Origin: Cyanobacteriota bacterium SRBZ.bins.94.201705
GTDB taxonomy: Bacteria; Cyanobacteriota; Cyanobacteriia; Cyanobacteriales; Cyanobacteriaceae
DNA length: 64,000 nucleotides
Direction of reading: 5' to 3'
Assembly: GCA_030549855.1 (NCBI GenBank)
Contig: JAUQQP010000039.1
Coordinates: 1 to 64,000, forward strand
In this document: positions 45,755 to 53,884 of the stretch, in pieces
Layout: each line of letters opens with the position of its first letter
Position numbering within the stretch: the first letter of the stretch is position 1
Position numbers and translations under genes: made by a program
Notes under the pieces: model-generated
Database searches by the model: none
The model's input: the letters and a program-made list of their open reading frames with translations, nothing else
What the model was told of the DNA's origin: nothing

Positions 45755-46819
45755 CTAGTAAGAGTTTTCGTCAGTTTCAATTTCCTCTTCCAGACTGGTC
45801 AAAACCTCCTGATGGCTGACTTTACGGGAGGGACGACGGTATTTTTTAAGCGCCAATTTAGGTTCGGTGTATTGTTTGCCCTTGGCTTTAACCTTAACCT
45901 TGACTGTGGTTTCTTCTTCGCCGCGACGTTGGAGCTGTTGCTGATATTCGATGGCTTCAGTTAAGAATAGAAGATAAATAGGATAACGCTCCCAATCGCC
46001 TCTTACCACACAACCAGGTTCATTGCGGTGTAAGCAGTCTTGGAATTTACAGCTTTTTTCGGCCAGTCTCATTCTGCCTTCGGGGAAGTAGTAGATGAGG
46101 GATTGGGGGGGGATGTCCAACTGTGGCTGGTTGAAGCCGGGGCTATCAGCAATAAATCCCCCTTGGGGCAGTTGGAACAATTCCACGTGACGGGTGGTAT
46201 GTCTGCCGCGGTGGAGTTTAGCGGAGACGGCGCCGATTCGCACCTTCACTTGGGGTATAAGGAGGGAGATTAAACTAGACTTGCCCACGCCACTAGGTCC
46301 TGCTAGGATGGTTATTTTGTCTTTTAGTGCCTCTCGGAGCGGTTCTATACCAATATTGTGACTTACACTAAAAAAATAAGGGCTATAGCCCCAAGAATGG
46401 AGGGTTTGTTGCCATTTTTCTATCTCTGCCTCCTCCACCAAATCTATCTTGTTTAGGCCCAACAACAGGTTTAAACGGGTGGACTCGGCCTTGACCAGAA
46501 AACGACTCAATTGAATAGGCTCCAGGGGAGGGTCTTGTAGGGAGAAGACCAAGAAAACCTGCTGGGCGTTGGCCATAGGGGGGCGTTCCAAAACTGTAGT
46601 TCTTGGTAATACTTCAGCAATAGCCCCCCTTTCAGCATCGCTGGCCTTGACTAGGACTCTATCTCCCACCAGGACGGACTGGCCTATTTTTTTCAGACGG
46701 GTGGGGCGGACACACAAAAGAGTATCTCCCGAATCCAAACGCACTTGATAGAAGTTAGCCTGGGCGGAGATTACAGTACCAGGTTTGTAGTCCTGCTGGT
46801 TACTGGTGTCTAAGGTCAT
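45755..46819 (-). CDS. rsgA: Ribosome small subunit-dependent GTPase A
   Basis: 354 aa. Circularly permuted GTPase that checks 30S subunit maturation: NKID (G4, 123-126), P-loop GPSGVGKS (174-181), GRHTT (205-209), DSPG (G3, 225-228). OB fold at the N-terminus and a zinc-binding CKFQDCLHRNEPGC at the end. A basic tail extends beyond the core by about 50 residues (KVKVKAKGKQYTEPKLALKK). It follows tusA by 6 nt; dnaJ-tusA-rsgA is a known cyanobacterial gene order. Confidence 0.95.
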   Translation of the reverse strand: MTLDTSNQQDYKPGTVISAQANFYQVRLDSGDTLLCVRPTRLKKIGQSVLVGDRVLVKASDAERGAIAEVLPRTTVLERPPMANAQQVFLVFSLQDPPLEPIQLSRFLVKAESTRLNLLLGLNKIDLVEEAEIEKWQQTLHSWGYSPYFFSVSHNIGIEPLREALKDKITILAGPSGVGKSSLISLLIPQVKVRIGAVSAKLHRGRHTTRHVELFQLPQGGFIADSPGFNQPQLDIPPQSLIYYFPEGRMRLAEKSCKFQDCLHRNEPGCVVRGDWERYPIYLLFLTEAIEYQQQLQRRGEEETTVKVKVKAKGKQYTEPKLALKKYRRPSRKVSHQEVLTSLEEEIETDENSY

Positions 46820-46825
46820 ATCAAC

Positions 46826-47083
46826 TCATGCCCTCACACATACCGCAAAGAAGCCATCTCTCTCTTCGATCCCTTCTATATTGTAGCCCTCTGTAGAAAG
46901 ACTATTAGGTACTTGTTCGATAGGTTCCCCTGCATCTAACCAGATTTCCAATAACTCTCCGGGCTTCATTTTTTCCAGTTGTAACTTGCTACGGATAAAA
47001 TTGATGGGACAAGGGGTACCCCGCAAGTCCAGTAAAACCACTTGGCTCATAGTCGTAGTCTGGCTGTCTAAAGGTGGTGACAT
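46826..47083 (-). CDS. TusA-family sulfurtransferase-like protein
   Basis: 85 aa from the ATG at 47083 (an inner ATG at 47050 is also possible). The TusA signature is LDLRGTPCPINFIRSKLQLEKM with the active cysteine C25. TusA carries sulfur for tRNA thiolation or other sulfur routes; cyanobacterial members are often unlinked to the E. coli partners. It sits between dnaJ (86 nt upstream) and rsgA (6 nt downstream) on one strand. Confidence 0.85.
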   Translation of the reverse strand: MSPPLDSQTTTMSQVVLLDLRGTPCPINFIRSKLQLEKMKPGELLEIWLDAGEPIEQVPNSLSTEGYNIEGIEERDGFFAVCVRA

Positions 47084-47169
47084 TTGAGGGACGACCAAGG
47101 GGTATATAAAGACAGTTAGACAGTGGTAATAGTCTCGTCCCCTTGGGGGTGGGAGGGGTTAAAATGCCC

Positions 47170-48294
47170 TTAACGGTGGAAGATGCTTTCCAAAAAGCCC
47201 TCAAAACCCTTCTTGGAATTGTGCTCCCCCTTAATTTTAGCTAATTTTTCCAACAACTCTCTTTCCTCATGGGTGATTTTGGTGGGAATTTCTACCCTGA
47301 TGGTCAACAGATGGTCACCACGGCTGACGGGATTACCCAATTTAGGGACACCTTTTCCTTCCAGGGTGATGACGGTATTGGGTTGTGTGCCGGGGGGTAT
47401 ATGCAGTTCATAATCCCCGTCAATGGTAGGTACCTTCAGACGACAACCCAGAATAGCCTGGAGATAGCTAATGGTGATTTCAGAGAGGATATTGATGCCC
47501 TCTCTGCGGAAATGGGGGTGGGGTTTGACGTTCAGATAGACATACAAATCGCCGGGGGGGCCCCCTCTAGTGCCCGCGTCTCCCTCACCACTTACCCTTA
47601 GACGGGTCCCACTGTCTACCCCTGCGGGTATGGTGATTTTCAACCTCTTGGTGACCTGTTTTCTCCCTGTACCTCCACATACTTCACACTTAGCCTCAAT
47701 GACTATACCCTCGCCCCCACAGGTAGGACAGGTGGAGATTTGGGCAAAACTGCCAAAGGGGGTCCTAGTAGCGCGTCTCACCTGGCCGCTGCCGCCACAA
47801 GTAGGACAAGTCCTAGGCTTGGAGCCTCGTTTAGCCCCGGTGCCGTCACAAGCCTTACAGGTTTCCAGATGGGAGATTTTGATTTCCTTTTCACCGCCGA
47901 ATACCGCCTCTTGGAATTCCAGGGTCAAATCGTAGCGCAGATCATCCCCGCGGGTGGGGCCACGACGACGACTGGTACTCCCAACCCCACCAAACCCGCC
48001 GAAAAAGGTCTCAAAGATGTCTGCAAAGCCGACAAAGTCGCTGACATCGAAGTCGACACCCCCGCTGCCAACCCCCGAGACGCCAGCTTCCCCAAAACGG
48101 TCATAACGGGCCCTTTTTTCCGGATCTGACAAGACTTCGTAGGCACGGCTGATTTCTTTGAATTTCTCCTCTGCCCCGGGATCTTTATTTACATCGGGGT
48201 GGTATTTTTTTGCTAGTCTGCGGTAGGCTTCCTTTATTTCCCTTTCCGTAGCCGTCCTTGGCACTCCCAGAATTTCGTAGTAGTCGCCTGCCAT
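47170..48294 (-). CDS. dnaJ: Molecular chaperone DnaJ (type I)
   Basis: 374 aa. J-domain 1-70 with the HPD motif at 32-34; Gly/Phe-rich segment (about 72-130); the zinc region has four CxxCxGxG-type units, [24 protein letters not shown] and CEVCGGTG; then the C-terminal substrate-binding domains. Stimulates the DnaK ATPase. No dnaK or grpE gene is adjacent here. An ACTTACTTTACTTTAGTTT-type leader lies upstream on the + strand. Confidence 0.96.
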   Translation of the reverse strand: MAGDYYEILGVPRTATEREIKEAYRRLAKKYHPDVNKDPGAEEKFKEISRAYEVLSDPEKRARYDRFGEAGVSGVGSGGVDFDVSDFVGFADIFETFFGGFGGVGSTSRRRGPTRGDDLRYDLTLEFQEAVFGGEKEIKISHLETCKACDGTGAKRGSKPRTCPTCGGSGQVRRATRTPFGSFAQISTCPTCGGEGIVIEAKCEVCGGTGRKQVTKRLKITIPAGVDSGTRLRVSGEGDAGTRGGPPGDLYVYLNVKPHPHFRREGINILSEITISYLQAILGCRLKVPTIDGDYELHIPPGTQPNTVITLEGKGVPKLGNPVSRGDHLLTIRVEIPTKITHEERELLEKLAKIKGEHNSKKGFEGFLESIFHR

Positions 48295-48448
48295 ATTTTT
48301 TCCTCTATCCCCTGTATTAAGGACAATTTAACTTACTTTACTTTAGTTTACTTTACAGTTTACTCTACCCTAGGGGGCATCCCATCCATTCTATCCTAGG
48401 AAGGGGCCTAGATGACAAAACACCCCAACGGGCTTGACGACGAGATAC

Positions 48449-49261
48449 TCATTGGTACACCTTTTCCACTATGGCCATTACCTCACTGCGAGACAGTTTC
48501 GGCTTACCAAGGACTAATACTTCTAAAGTAGCATGGGCCAGAGCCAGAGGGATTTGACAAAATTGTAAAGCTGGGCCTTTAGGCAAAGACCTGGTATAAG
48601 AATCTGCTAAACTGAGATTATGGCGGGCATACTCGTGCATATCTTCCAAACACCAACCCTCCGGGAAGAAATTAACCCCCCTTTGTTTATCCTCCTGGTG
48701 GTTGCGAAGGATGTTCACTGCCTGTAAGCCTCTCCCAAAGCCAATGGCCTCCTCTCGATTGGTTTGGGTGTTATCATACCAGGCCCACAAGTCAGACAAC
48801 AATAGGCCCACTGCTCCTGCCACACTAAAGGTATACTGATCCAAATCCTGTTTAGTCTTGATAGCCCAGTTTCTTGCCACCCAATAGGCCATCCTATCTG
48901 CCATAGCCGCGGTGGCATCCCATATTCTCCCCGCGATGGAGGGGGGCGCCAGGAATGCCCAATCTGCAATATGATAACTTACCTCTGGTAGAATATCTTT
49001 GTATGGTTTTAGTACTGCTGTTATCTCTTCTTTGGCGGTACTACTTGTAATTGACTGTAAGCTGCAGCTAATGCGGTTGAGGATTGCTATCTTGGTAGTG
49101 GAATCCATGTGGGGGTGGTCTTCCACTTCGTCGATGGCGCGCATGCACAGGTAAGCGGCAGTCACTGCTTCTTGTAATCCCTCTGGAAGACGTACAATGG
49201 GTATATAAAAAGTCCGACTAGTTTGTTTTAGGGTTTTCAAGGCATAGTCTTTTAAATCCAT
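48449..49261 (-). CDS. Phytoene/squalene synthase family protein
   Basis: 270 aa from the ATG at 49261 (GAGGAG 9 nt upstream; the earlier GTG at 49279 is less likely). Trans-isoprenyl head-to-head condensing fold: SRTFYIPIVRLPE, the first Asp-rich motif RAIDEVEDHP, and the second site LQAVNILRNHQEDKQRG in which the DxxxD pattern is replaced by NxxED. It lacks the N-terminal part typical of cyanobacterial CrtB and is shorter than squalene synthase. Substrate and product cannot be read. The altered second Asp-rich motif is worth attention. Confidence 0.75.
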   Translation of the reverse strand: MDLKDYALKTLKQTSRTFYIPIVRLPEGLQEAVTAAYLCMRAIDEVEDHPHMDSTTKIAILNRISCSLQSITSSTAKEEITAVLKPYKDILPEVSYHIADWAFLAPPSIAGRIWDATAAMADRMAYWVARNWAIKTKQDLDQYTFSVAGAVGLLLSDLWAWYDNTQTNREEAIGFGRGLQAVNILRNHQEDKQRGVNFFPEGWCLEDMHEYARHNLSLADSYTRSLPKGPALQFCQIPLALAHATLEVLVLGKPKLSRSEVMAIVEKVYQ

Positions 49262-50092
49262 TGGTGTTTTACTCCTCACGCCCTTTTTAATTGTTTTCTA
49301 GGTAATCTTAACCCAGAAATCTACCCTATCTTATAGAAACCTGTTAAAAATTTTATCCTGTCTGGCTTCTCCCTATGGGGCTTGCTTCTCTGTCCCCCTG
49401 CTTCTGCATTGCCTTTTTCCTTGCTTAAATTCAATTCCTGCCCTTATTTTCTCCATTATTCCTCCCATTAGATAACTCATATTATTTTAAAATATTGACT
49501 GGTCAATTGTCTATTATCTCGGCTATTTTAACTATATTATTTTCGCTTTTATTCCCCTTATCCCAATCATTTAATCCCATTTATTCTCTTTCCCAAATAA
49601 ACAAGCTTATCCTTCCATTACTTCTGTCTCCATCCTTTTGCTTTTTAGGCTTCCTCCTAGTATTAATCCCTCTTATCCCTCTTCAGGCTATCTACCGCCT
49701 AACCCTCCATTTTTCTCTGATTTAAATTCTTCACTATCTCGTTCAAAATTCCCTCCTTTTTCCCCAAATATTTCCTGGTATCAACAGCTAGAAAAAATCC
49801 TCCTTTGTAATCCTATGCCTTTTTATTTCTCTTTTATATTTTCTCTATCTACCCCCAAGAATACCGGGATTTATCTTAGAAAAATTGATTCCTTACTAGC
49901 TTCGGAATTAACTCCCAGCGAAATTTTCTTCCCCCTTTTGGCTTTTTGATAATTTTAAATCCTTCCTAGGGCATTTATTTTAAGATAAATCTGGGGTTTA
50001 TGTTATTATTTAATAATAGTAGTAAAATATAGAGTAATAGGTACCTTAAAATTTCTAAACCTATAATAGCTGAGGGGAATAGGAGAAAGAAA
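49262..50092. other. 831-bp gene-poor, pyrimidine-rich stretch
   Basis: Between about 49370 and 49960 the + strand is very C/T-rich. Two overlapping + strand open frames (49495-49725 and 49638-49949) start with TTG and look like low-complexity Leu/Ser/Pro-rich reading of this sequence; stop codons are scarce in pyrimidine-rich DNA, so such frames are expected by chance. I do not call them. The right end is the nadK leader with a strong AGGAG site. Confidence 0.5.
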
Positions 50093-51175
50093 ATGGATTT
50101 ATATTTGAGAGTTAGGAAAGAAAGAACAGGGCAAAAATTTTCCAAGAAAATGAAGAAAGATTGTCCGAGGGAGAGAAAGGGAGGCGGAGTTATTCTGAGG
50201 GAAAAAATTTCGCTAGAATTAAAAAAGAAAATTGGGAAGGTGAGGGAATACGTGCGGCTACAACAGGTGATTATAGCCTATAAGGCTGAGGAGCCAAACA
50301 GCAAAAAATGGGCAGAAAGATGCGCCTTTGAGTTGGAAAATCGCAATTGCAAGGTAATGTTAGGGCCAAGTGGCATTAAAAATAACCCTTATCCGGTATT
50401 TTTAGACTCAGCAAAGCAAAAAATCGACCTGGGAATCGTTTTTGGCGGCGATGGAACAGTTTTGGCAGCAGCACGTCACTTGGCACCAGAAAACATCCCT
50501 ATTCTAGCAGTAAATGTGGGGGGACACCTAGGCTTTTTAACCGAACCTTTTGAATTATTTGAGAATACAGAGGAAGTATGGAGACGATTGGAAAATGACT
50601 TGTATGCGGTGGAAAGACGAATGATGTTAGAGGCAAGGGTGTGGGAGAGGAATCAAAACAATGAGGTGGTAGCAGTAAGTGAGCGGTATTACTGTTTGAA
50701 CGAGATGTGTGTCAAACCAGGATATTTGGAAAGAATGCCCACCTGTCTTTTGGAAATGGAAGTAGACGGAGAGGTGGTAGATCAGTACCACGGTGATGGT
50801 TTAATTGTAGCTACGCCAACCGGGTCTACCTGTTACACCGCCTCCGCCCATGGCCCTATTATACACCCAGGAATGAGTGCCATCGCCGTAACCCCCATTT
50901 GCCCCCTGAGTCTATCCAGTCGTCCCCTTATTTTACCACCTCGTTCTCTTGTTAGCATTTGGCCCTTGGGAGATTATGAAACCCAAAACAAACTCTGGAC
51001 AGATGGCGTACTAGCTACTACAATTTGGCCAGGACAATGGGTACAGATAAAAATGGCAGAATGTCAAGCCCAATTTATTATCCTCCGGGAATTCTATTCA
51101 TTCTACCAAACCCTCAGGGATAAGTTACACTGGGCAGGGACACGTATTCATCACAAAAACAACCGACGTCACTAA
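50093..51175 (+). CDS. nadK: NAD kinase
   Basis: 360 aa from the ATG at 50093, which has AGGAG 7 nt upstream. Phosphorylates NAD+ to NADP+. The family core (from about residue 56) is complete: FGGDGTVLAAARH, NVGGHLGFLTEPFE, DGLIVATPTGSTCYTASAHGP and SSRPLILPP. The first 53 residues are a Lys/Arg-rich extension absent from many homologues; a GTG at 50252 (GGTGAGGGAATAC upstream) would give the usual 307-aa form. Both starts may be used. nadK, cyanoP and maf follow on one strand with short gaps. Confidence 0.93.
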   Translation: MDLYLRVRKERTGQKFSKKMKKDCPRERKGGGVILREKISLELKKKIGKVREYVRLQQVIIAYKAEEPNSKKWAERCAFELENRNCKVMLGPSGIKNNPYPVFLDSAKQKIDLGIVFGGDGTVLAAARHLAPENIPILAVNVGGHLGFLTEPFELFENTEEVWRRLENDLYAVERRMMLEARVWERNQNNEVVAVSERYYCLNEMCVKPGYLERMPTCLLEMEVDGEVVDQYHGDGLIVATPTGSTCYTASAHGPIIHPGMSAIAVTPICPLSLSSRPLILPPRSLVSIWPLGDYETQNKLWTDGVLATTIWPGQWVQIKMAECQAQFIILREFYSFYQTLRDKLHWAGTRIHHKNNRRH

Positions 51176-51257
51176 AACCCCCCACCCCCTGGATATTTCC
51201 CCGAGACAGCAAAAATGGGATAATAACTCCAGGATAGTCCATCAAAGAGAAGAAAAT

Positions 51258-51818
51258 ATGTTTAAGTCCTTTTTCCTTCGGATAGTAGCCTCCCTCATTA
51301 TAGCCCTTAGTTTATGTGGCTGTGTTTCCACCACGGCTGCTGGTTTAAAGGCATATGTGGATGGTGCTGACGGCTATCAATTCCTTTATCCTATTGGTTG
51401 GATACAGGTAGACGTAAAAAATGCTAACCAGGGGGTAGATGTAGTTTTCCGGGATTTGATAGAAAGAAGTGAAAATCTGAGTGTCGTTATCAGCCAAGTA
51501 GACAAAAATATCAAATTAGAAGACTTGGGTAGTCCTTCTGACGTAGGATATCGTTTTATGCAACTGGTTAACCAAAATCCCAACAGTCAAATTGAGGCAG
51601 AATTGATTGCCGCAGAGAAAAAAGAGGAAAAGAAGCAGAACTATTATCTGTTAGAATATAGGGTTAAACAGCCTGATGGCAATTATCGTCACAACATAGC
51701 CACCGTTGCCACCAAAAACGGCAAACTTTACACCTTCAATATTTCTACCACCGAAGCCCGTTGGTCTCAAGTGGAAAACCTGTTTAAAACCATGGCTAAG
51801 TCTTTTTCCCTCTCCTAG
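51258..51818 (+). CDS. CyanoP (PsbP-like photosystem II lipoprotein)
   Basis: 186 aa. Lipoprotein signal: hydrophobic 10-19 then lipobox L19-C20-G21-C22 with the lipidated Cys22. The mature part matches the PsbP domain: [59 protein letters not shown] and a final [10 protein letters not shown]. CyanoP attaches to the lumen side of photosystem II and affects its assembly. It precedes maf by 14 nt. Confidence 0.92.
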   Translation: MFKSFFLRIVASLIIALSLCGCVSTTAAGLKAYVDGADGYQFLYPIGWIQVDVKNANQGVDVVFRDLIERSENLSVVISQVDKNIKLEDLGSPSDVGYRFMQLVNQNPNSQIEAELIAAEKKEEKKQNYYLLEYRVKQPDGNYRHNIATVATKNGKLYTFNISTTEARWSQVENLFKTMAKSFSLS

Positions 51819-51832
51819 GGTTGCCACCAGTT

Positions 51833-52447
51833 ATGATTAAGTTTGTACTTGCTTCTGCCTCCCCTGCCAGGAAAAAGCTACTAGAAACCGTGGGTATTAA
51901 CCCCATCGTCACCCCCAGTGACTATGATGAATCCTGCGTCAGCCTCTCCAAACCCTATGATTTAGCCGCCACCCTAGCAGAAAGAAAGGCCACTGTGGTT
52001 GCTAAACTCTACCAAGATGCCTTGGTGTTAGGGTGTGACTCCCTTTTGGAAGTAGAAGGACAAATCTATGGTAAACCCTCCGACGCCAAGGAGGCCATCT
52101 CCCGTTGGCAACTGATGCGTGGCAAGAAGGGTCTACTTTATACCGGTCATGCTTTAATAGATACTACCCAACAAAGAAAAATCGTCCGTTGTGCTGTAAC
52201 TGAAGTGTATTTTTCTAATATCACAGACGCAGAAATTGAAGCCTATGTGGCTACAGGTGAACCACTTAGGTGTGCCGGTTGTTTTGCCTTGGAGGGGAAA
52301 GGGGGATTGTTTGTGGAGAGGATTGTGGGGTGTCACAGTAATGTGATTGGCTTGAGTCTCCCCCTTCTGCGTACCATGTTAGCAGACCTGGGTTACACTG
52401 TTAGTGACTTTTGGGAAGAAAAATCCCTCAATTGTGGCGTAAACTAA
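51833..52447 (+). CDS. Maf-like nucleoside triphosphate pyrophosphatase
   Basis: 204 aa from the ATG at 51833 (the open frame also begins with TTG at 51821). House-cleaning enzyme that hydrolyses non-canonical or methylated nucleotides to monophosphate. [13 protein letters not shown] is the P-loop-like start; [16 protein letters not shown] carries the metal-binding Asp; a GxG(K)GGLF(V)E loop is visible ([10 protein letters not shown]). Which of dTTP, UTP or CTP derivatives is used is not clear. Confidence 0.88.
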   Translation: MIKFVLASASPARKKLLETVGINPIVTPSDYDESCVSLSKPYDLAATLAERKATVVAKLYQDALVLGCDSLLEVEGQIYGKPSDAKEAISRWQLMRGKKGLLYTGHALIDTTQQRKIVRCAVTEVYFSNITDAEIEAYVATGEPLRCAGCFALEGKGGLFVERIVGCHSNVIGLSLPLLRTMLADLGYTVSDFWEEKSLNCGVN

Positions 52448-52472
52448 TTGGCGTCATCATATAGGAATTGTT

Positions 52473-52778
52473 ATGAACACTCTAGAACAAGTCCAGGCTA
52501 AAATCAGAGAGGGTAAAATTGAAGAAGCTAAGGCTATTGCTTTTGCCTCTCTTCTTAGAATCGAAATTGAAACCAGTAGTACTCTTGATGATAAATCCTC
52601 TTGTTGCCGGAGTATTATTGACATTTTGGAAAACCAAATCGAGCATCATTTAAAAGATGAATCTCTCACCCAGCTGCATCTTCAAGAAGTACAAAAATCC
52701 CAGGAATATCTGGTTAAAAACAGTAAGACTTTTCAACATTTGCTATCCTGTTTGCAAAAGATTGATGAGATTATTTGA
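52473..52778 (+). CDS. Unknown protein, paralogue of the next gene's N-terminus
   Basis: 101 aa, predicted all-helical, no signal peptide or transmembrane part. The pattern MxxLExVQAKIREGKIEEAKAIAF followed by LLRIEIETSS is echoed in the following gene (YEEFRELLKEGKNREAFLLAL, LQLTIKTASS). Two cysteines (C44, C45) lie before the second helix. I recognise no family. It follows maf by 25 nt and precedes its paralogue by 32 nt, so it may be one operon with nadK, cyanoP and maf. Confidence 0.7.
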   Translation: MNTLEQVQAKIREGKIEEAKAIAFASLLRIEIETSSTLDDKSSCCRSIIDILENQIEHHLKDESLTQLHLQEVQKSQEYLVKNSKTFQHLLSCLQKIDEII

Positions 52779-52810
52779 GATAACTTTCTGAGGCTACAGG
52801 GAGAAGAAAA

Positions 52811-53623
52811 ATGAGCAGCTATGAGGAATTTAGAGAATTACTGAAGGAAGGGAAAAACAGGGAGGCATTCCTTCTGGCTTTAAGTAACAGTCTCCAATTG
52901 ACCATTAAAACCGCTTCCAGCAAAACCCAACTCTCCCTAGAAACTCAAATCAATTTACTGAAGGGAATAAGCAACATAATAACCAGCCCAGAAGCTGTCA
53001 AAAATCCAAAAACTCCCCTGGAAATAGAGGTTATAAAATTTCACGAAGCACAAAAAAAACAGGCGTATCAAATATGGCGAAAAAATAGAGAAACCCTGAT
53101 AAAGATATTTCAAATAATCACAGGCAAAGACACGGAAGAAGGCGTAGAAACTGAAACAGAGAGATATGAGGGGGAAAAACAAGAATACCAACAGGAAATA
53201 CACAGTTGGCTAGACAGGATAACAGACGACATTTTAGGGGAAGAGGAGGCAATGGGAGGTGAGGAAAGAGAAGAAACCCTTTCGGCAGAAAAGGAAATTG
53301 CCCATAATAACGGCGTGTATAGGGATTCTAGCACCTCTGTGCCGAAATTGGAATTAGAAGCAGAGGAAGAGGAGATGATGATAGAAGCAGCTGCGACATT
53401 GGAATCGCCAATGGAATTGGAGGAGGAAGAGGAAGGAGGAAAAGAAGACAAACCAGAAGTAGAAATAGAAATAGGGGAGGAATGGGAAGAATGGCTAAAA
53501 GAAGATGAAGACGAAAACTCCTCTCACCAGCATCTAGAAGAAATCGACTGGCGTGAGGAAGATTGGAGTGAGGGGGAGGAGGAGGGAGAAGAAGGAGGAA
53601 TTGGGAGTAACCACAAAAGTTAA
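52811..53623 (+). CDS. Unknown protein with very acidic C-terminal tail
   Basis: 270 aa. Residues 1-105 are helical and paralogous to the preceding 101-aa protein (a GKxxEAxxxAL motif and xIKTASS). From about 120 to 260 the sequence is low-complexity and extremely acidic (long Glu runs such as EAEEEEMMIEAAA and EDEDENSS), ending in Gly/Glu/Ser. No signal peptide. Acidic tails bind basic proteins, nucleic-acid-binding partners or cations, but no function can be inferred. At its 3' end a frame-shifted small ORF carries a hydrophobic helix. Confidence 0.7.
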   Translation: MSSYEEFRELLKEGKNREAFLLALSNSLQLTIKTASSKTQLSLETQINLLKGISNIITSPEAVKNPKTPLEIEVIKFHEAQKKQAYQIWRKNRETLIKIFQIITGKDTEEGVETETERYEGEKQEYQQEIHSWLDRITDDILGEEEAMGGEEREETLSAEKEIAHNNGVYRDSSTSVPKLELEAEEEEMMIEAAATLESPMELEEEEEGGKEDKPEVEIEIGEEWEEWLKEDEDENSSHQHLEEIDWREEDWSEGEEEGEEGGIGSNHKS

Positions 53624-53702
53624 CATCACACCTCCCTGGTTTATCTTGTTACTCCTCCTGTTGGCGGCTACCATAAGTTATCTGATTGTCACAATTAGCT
53701 AA
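53601..53702 (+). CDS. Possible 33-aa single-helix membrane peptide
   Basis: TTG start in the +1 frame relative to the acidic protein, overlapping its last 23 nt. GAAGGAGG lies 2 nt upstream, closer than usual for a start. The product is MGVTTKVNITPPW followed by a hydrophobic helix (FILLLLLLAATISYLIV). It could be an independent peptide or, if ribosomes slip in the purine-rich run before it, a membrane anchor fused to the acidic tail. Not seen as a known photosystem peptide. Confidence 0.3.
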   Translation: MGVTTKVNITPPWFILLLLLLAATISYLIVTIS

Positions 53703-53884
53703 GCCGACTATTCCACTTCATTTCCTCCATCTCAATCCCAGGCAACTCATTTAAACCGGAAAAGAAGCCAGCCATTTTTTTTTTTGTAATTTTCTTGCTC
53801 ACCCGGGATATTTGAGTTATCATCAAATAATAGGAAGATCTCCCTAGAGGGGGGTTATTTTTTTTGAGAGGGTAATAGGAAGAG
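53703..53884. other. Intergenic region before speA, nothing recognised
   Basis: 182 bp; contains poly-T runs and the speA leader (GGTAATAGGAAGAG before the ATG). No small gene seen. Confidence 0.4.

Noticed and set aside
49495-49949. Two overlapping open frames, Leu/Ser/Pro-rich
   Set aside because: The DNA is strongly pyrimidine-rich so stops are rare by composition; TTG starts, no motifs and no ribosome-binding site.
49638-49949. Frameshifted gene made from the two pyrimidine-rich frames
   Set aside because: No shared domain on either side of the frame change, so nothing supports a broken gene.
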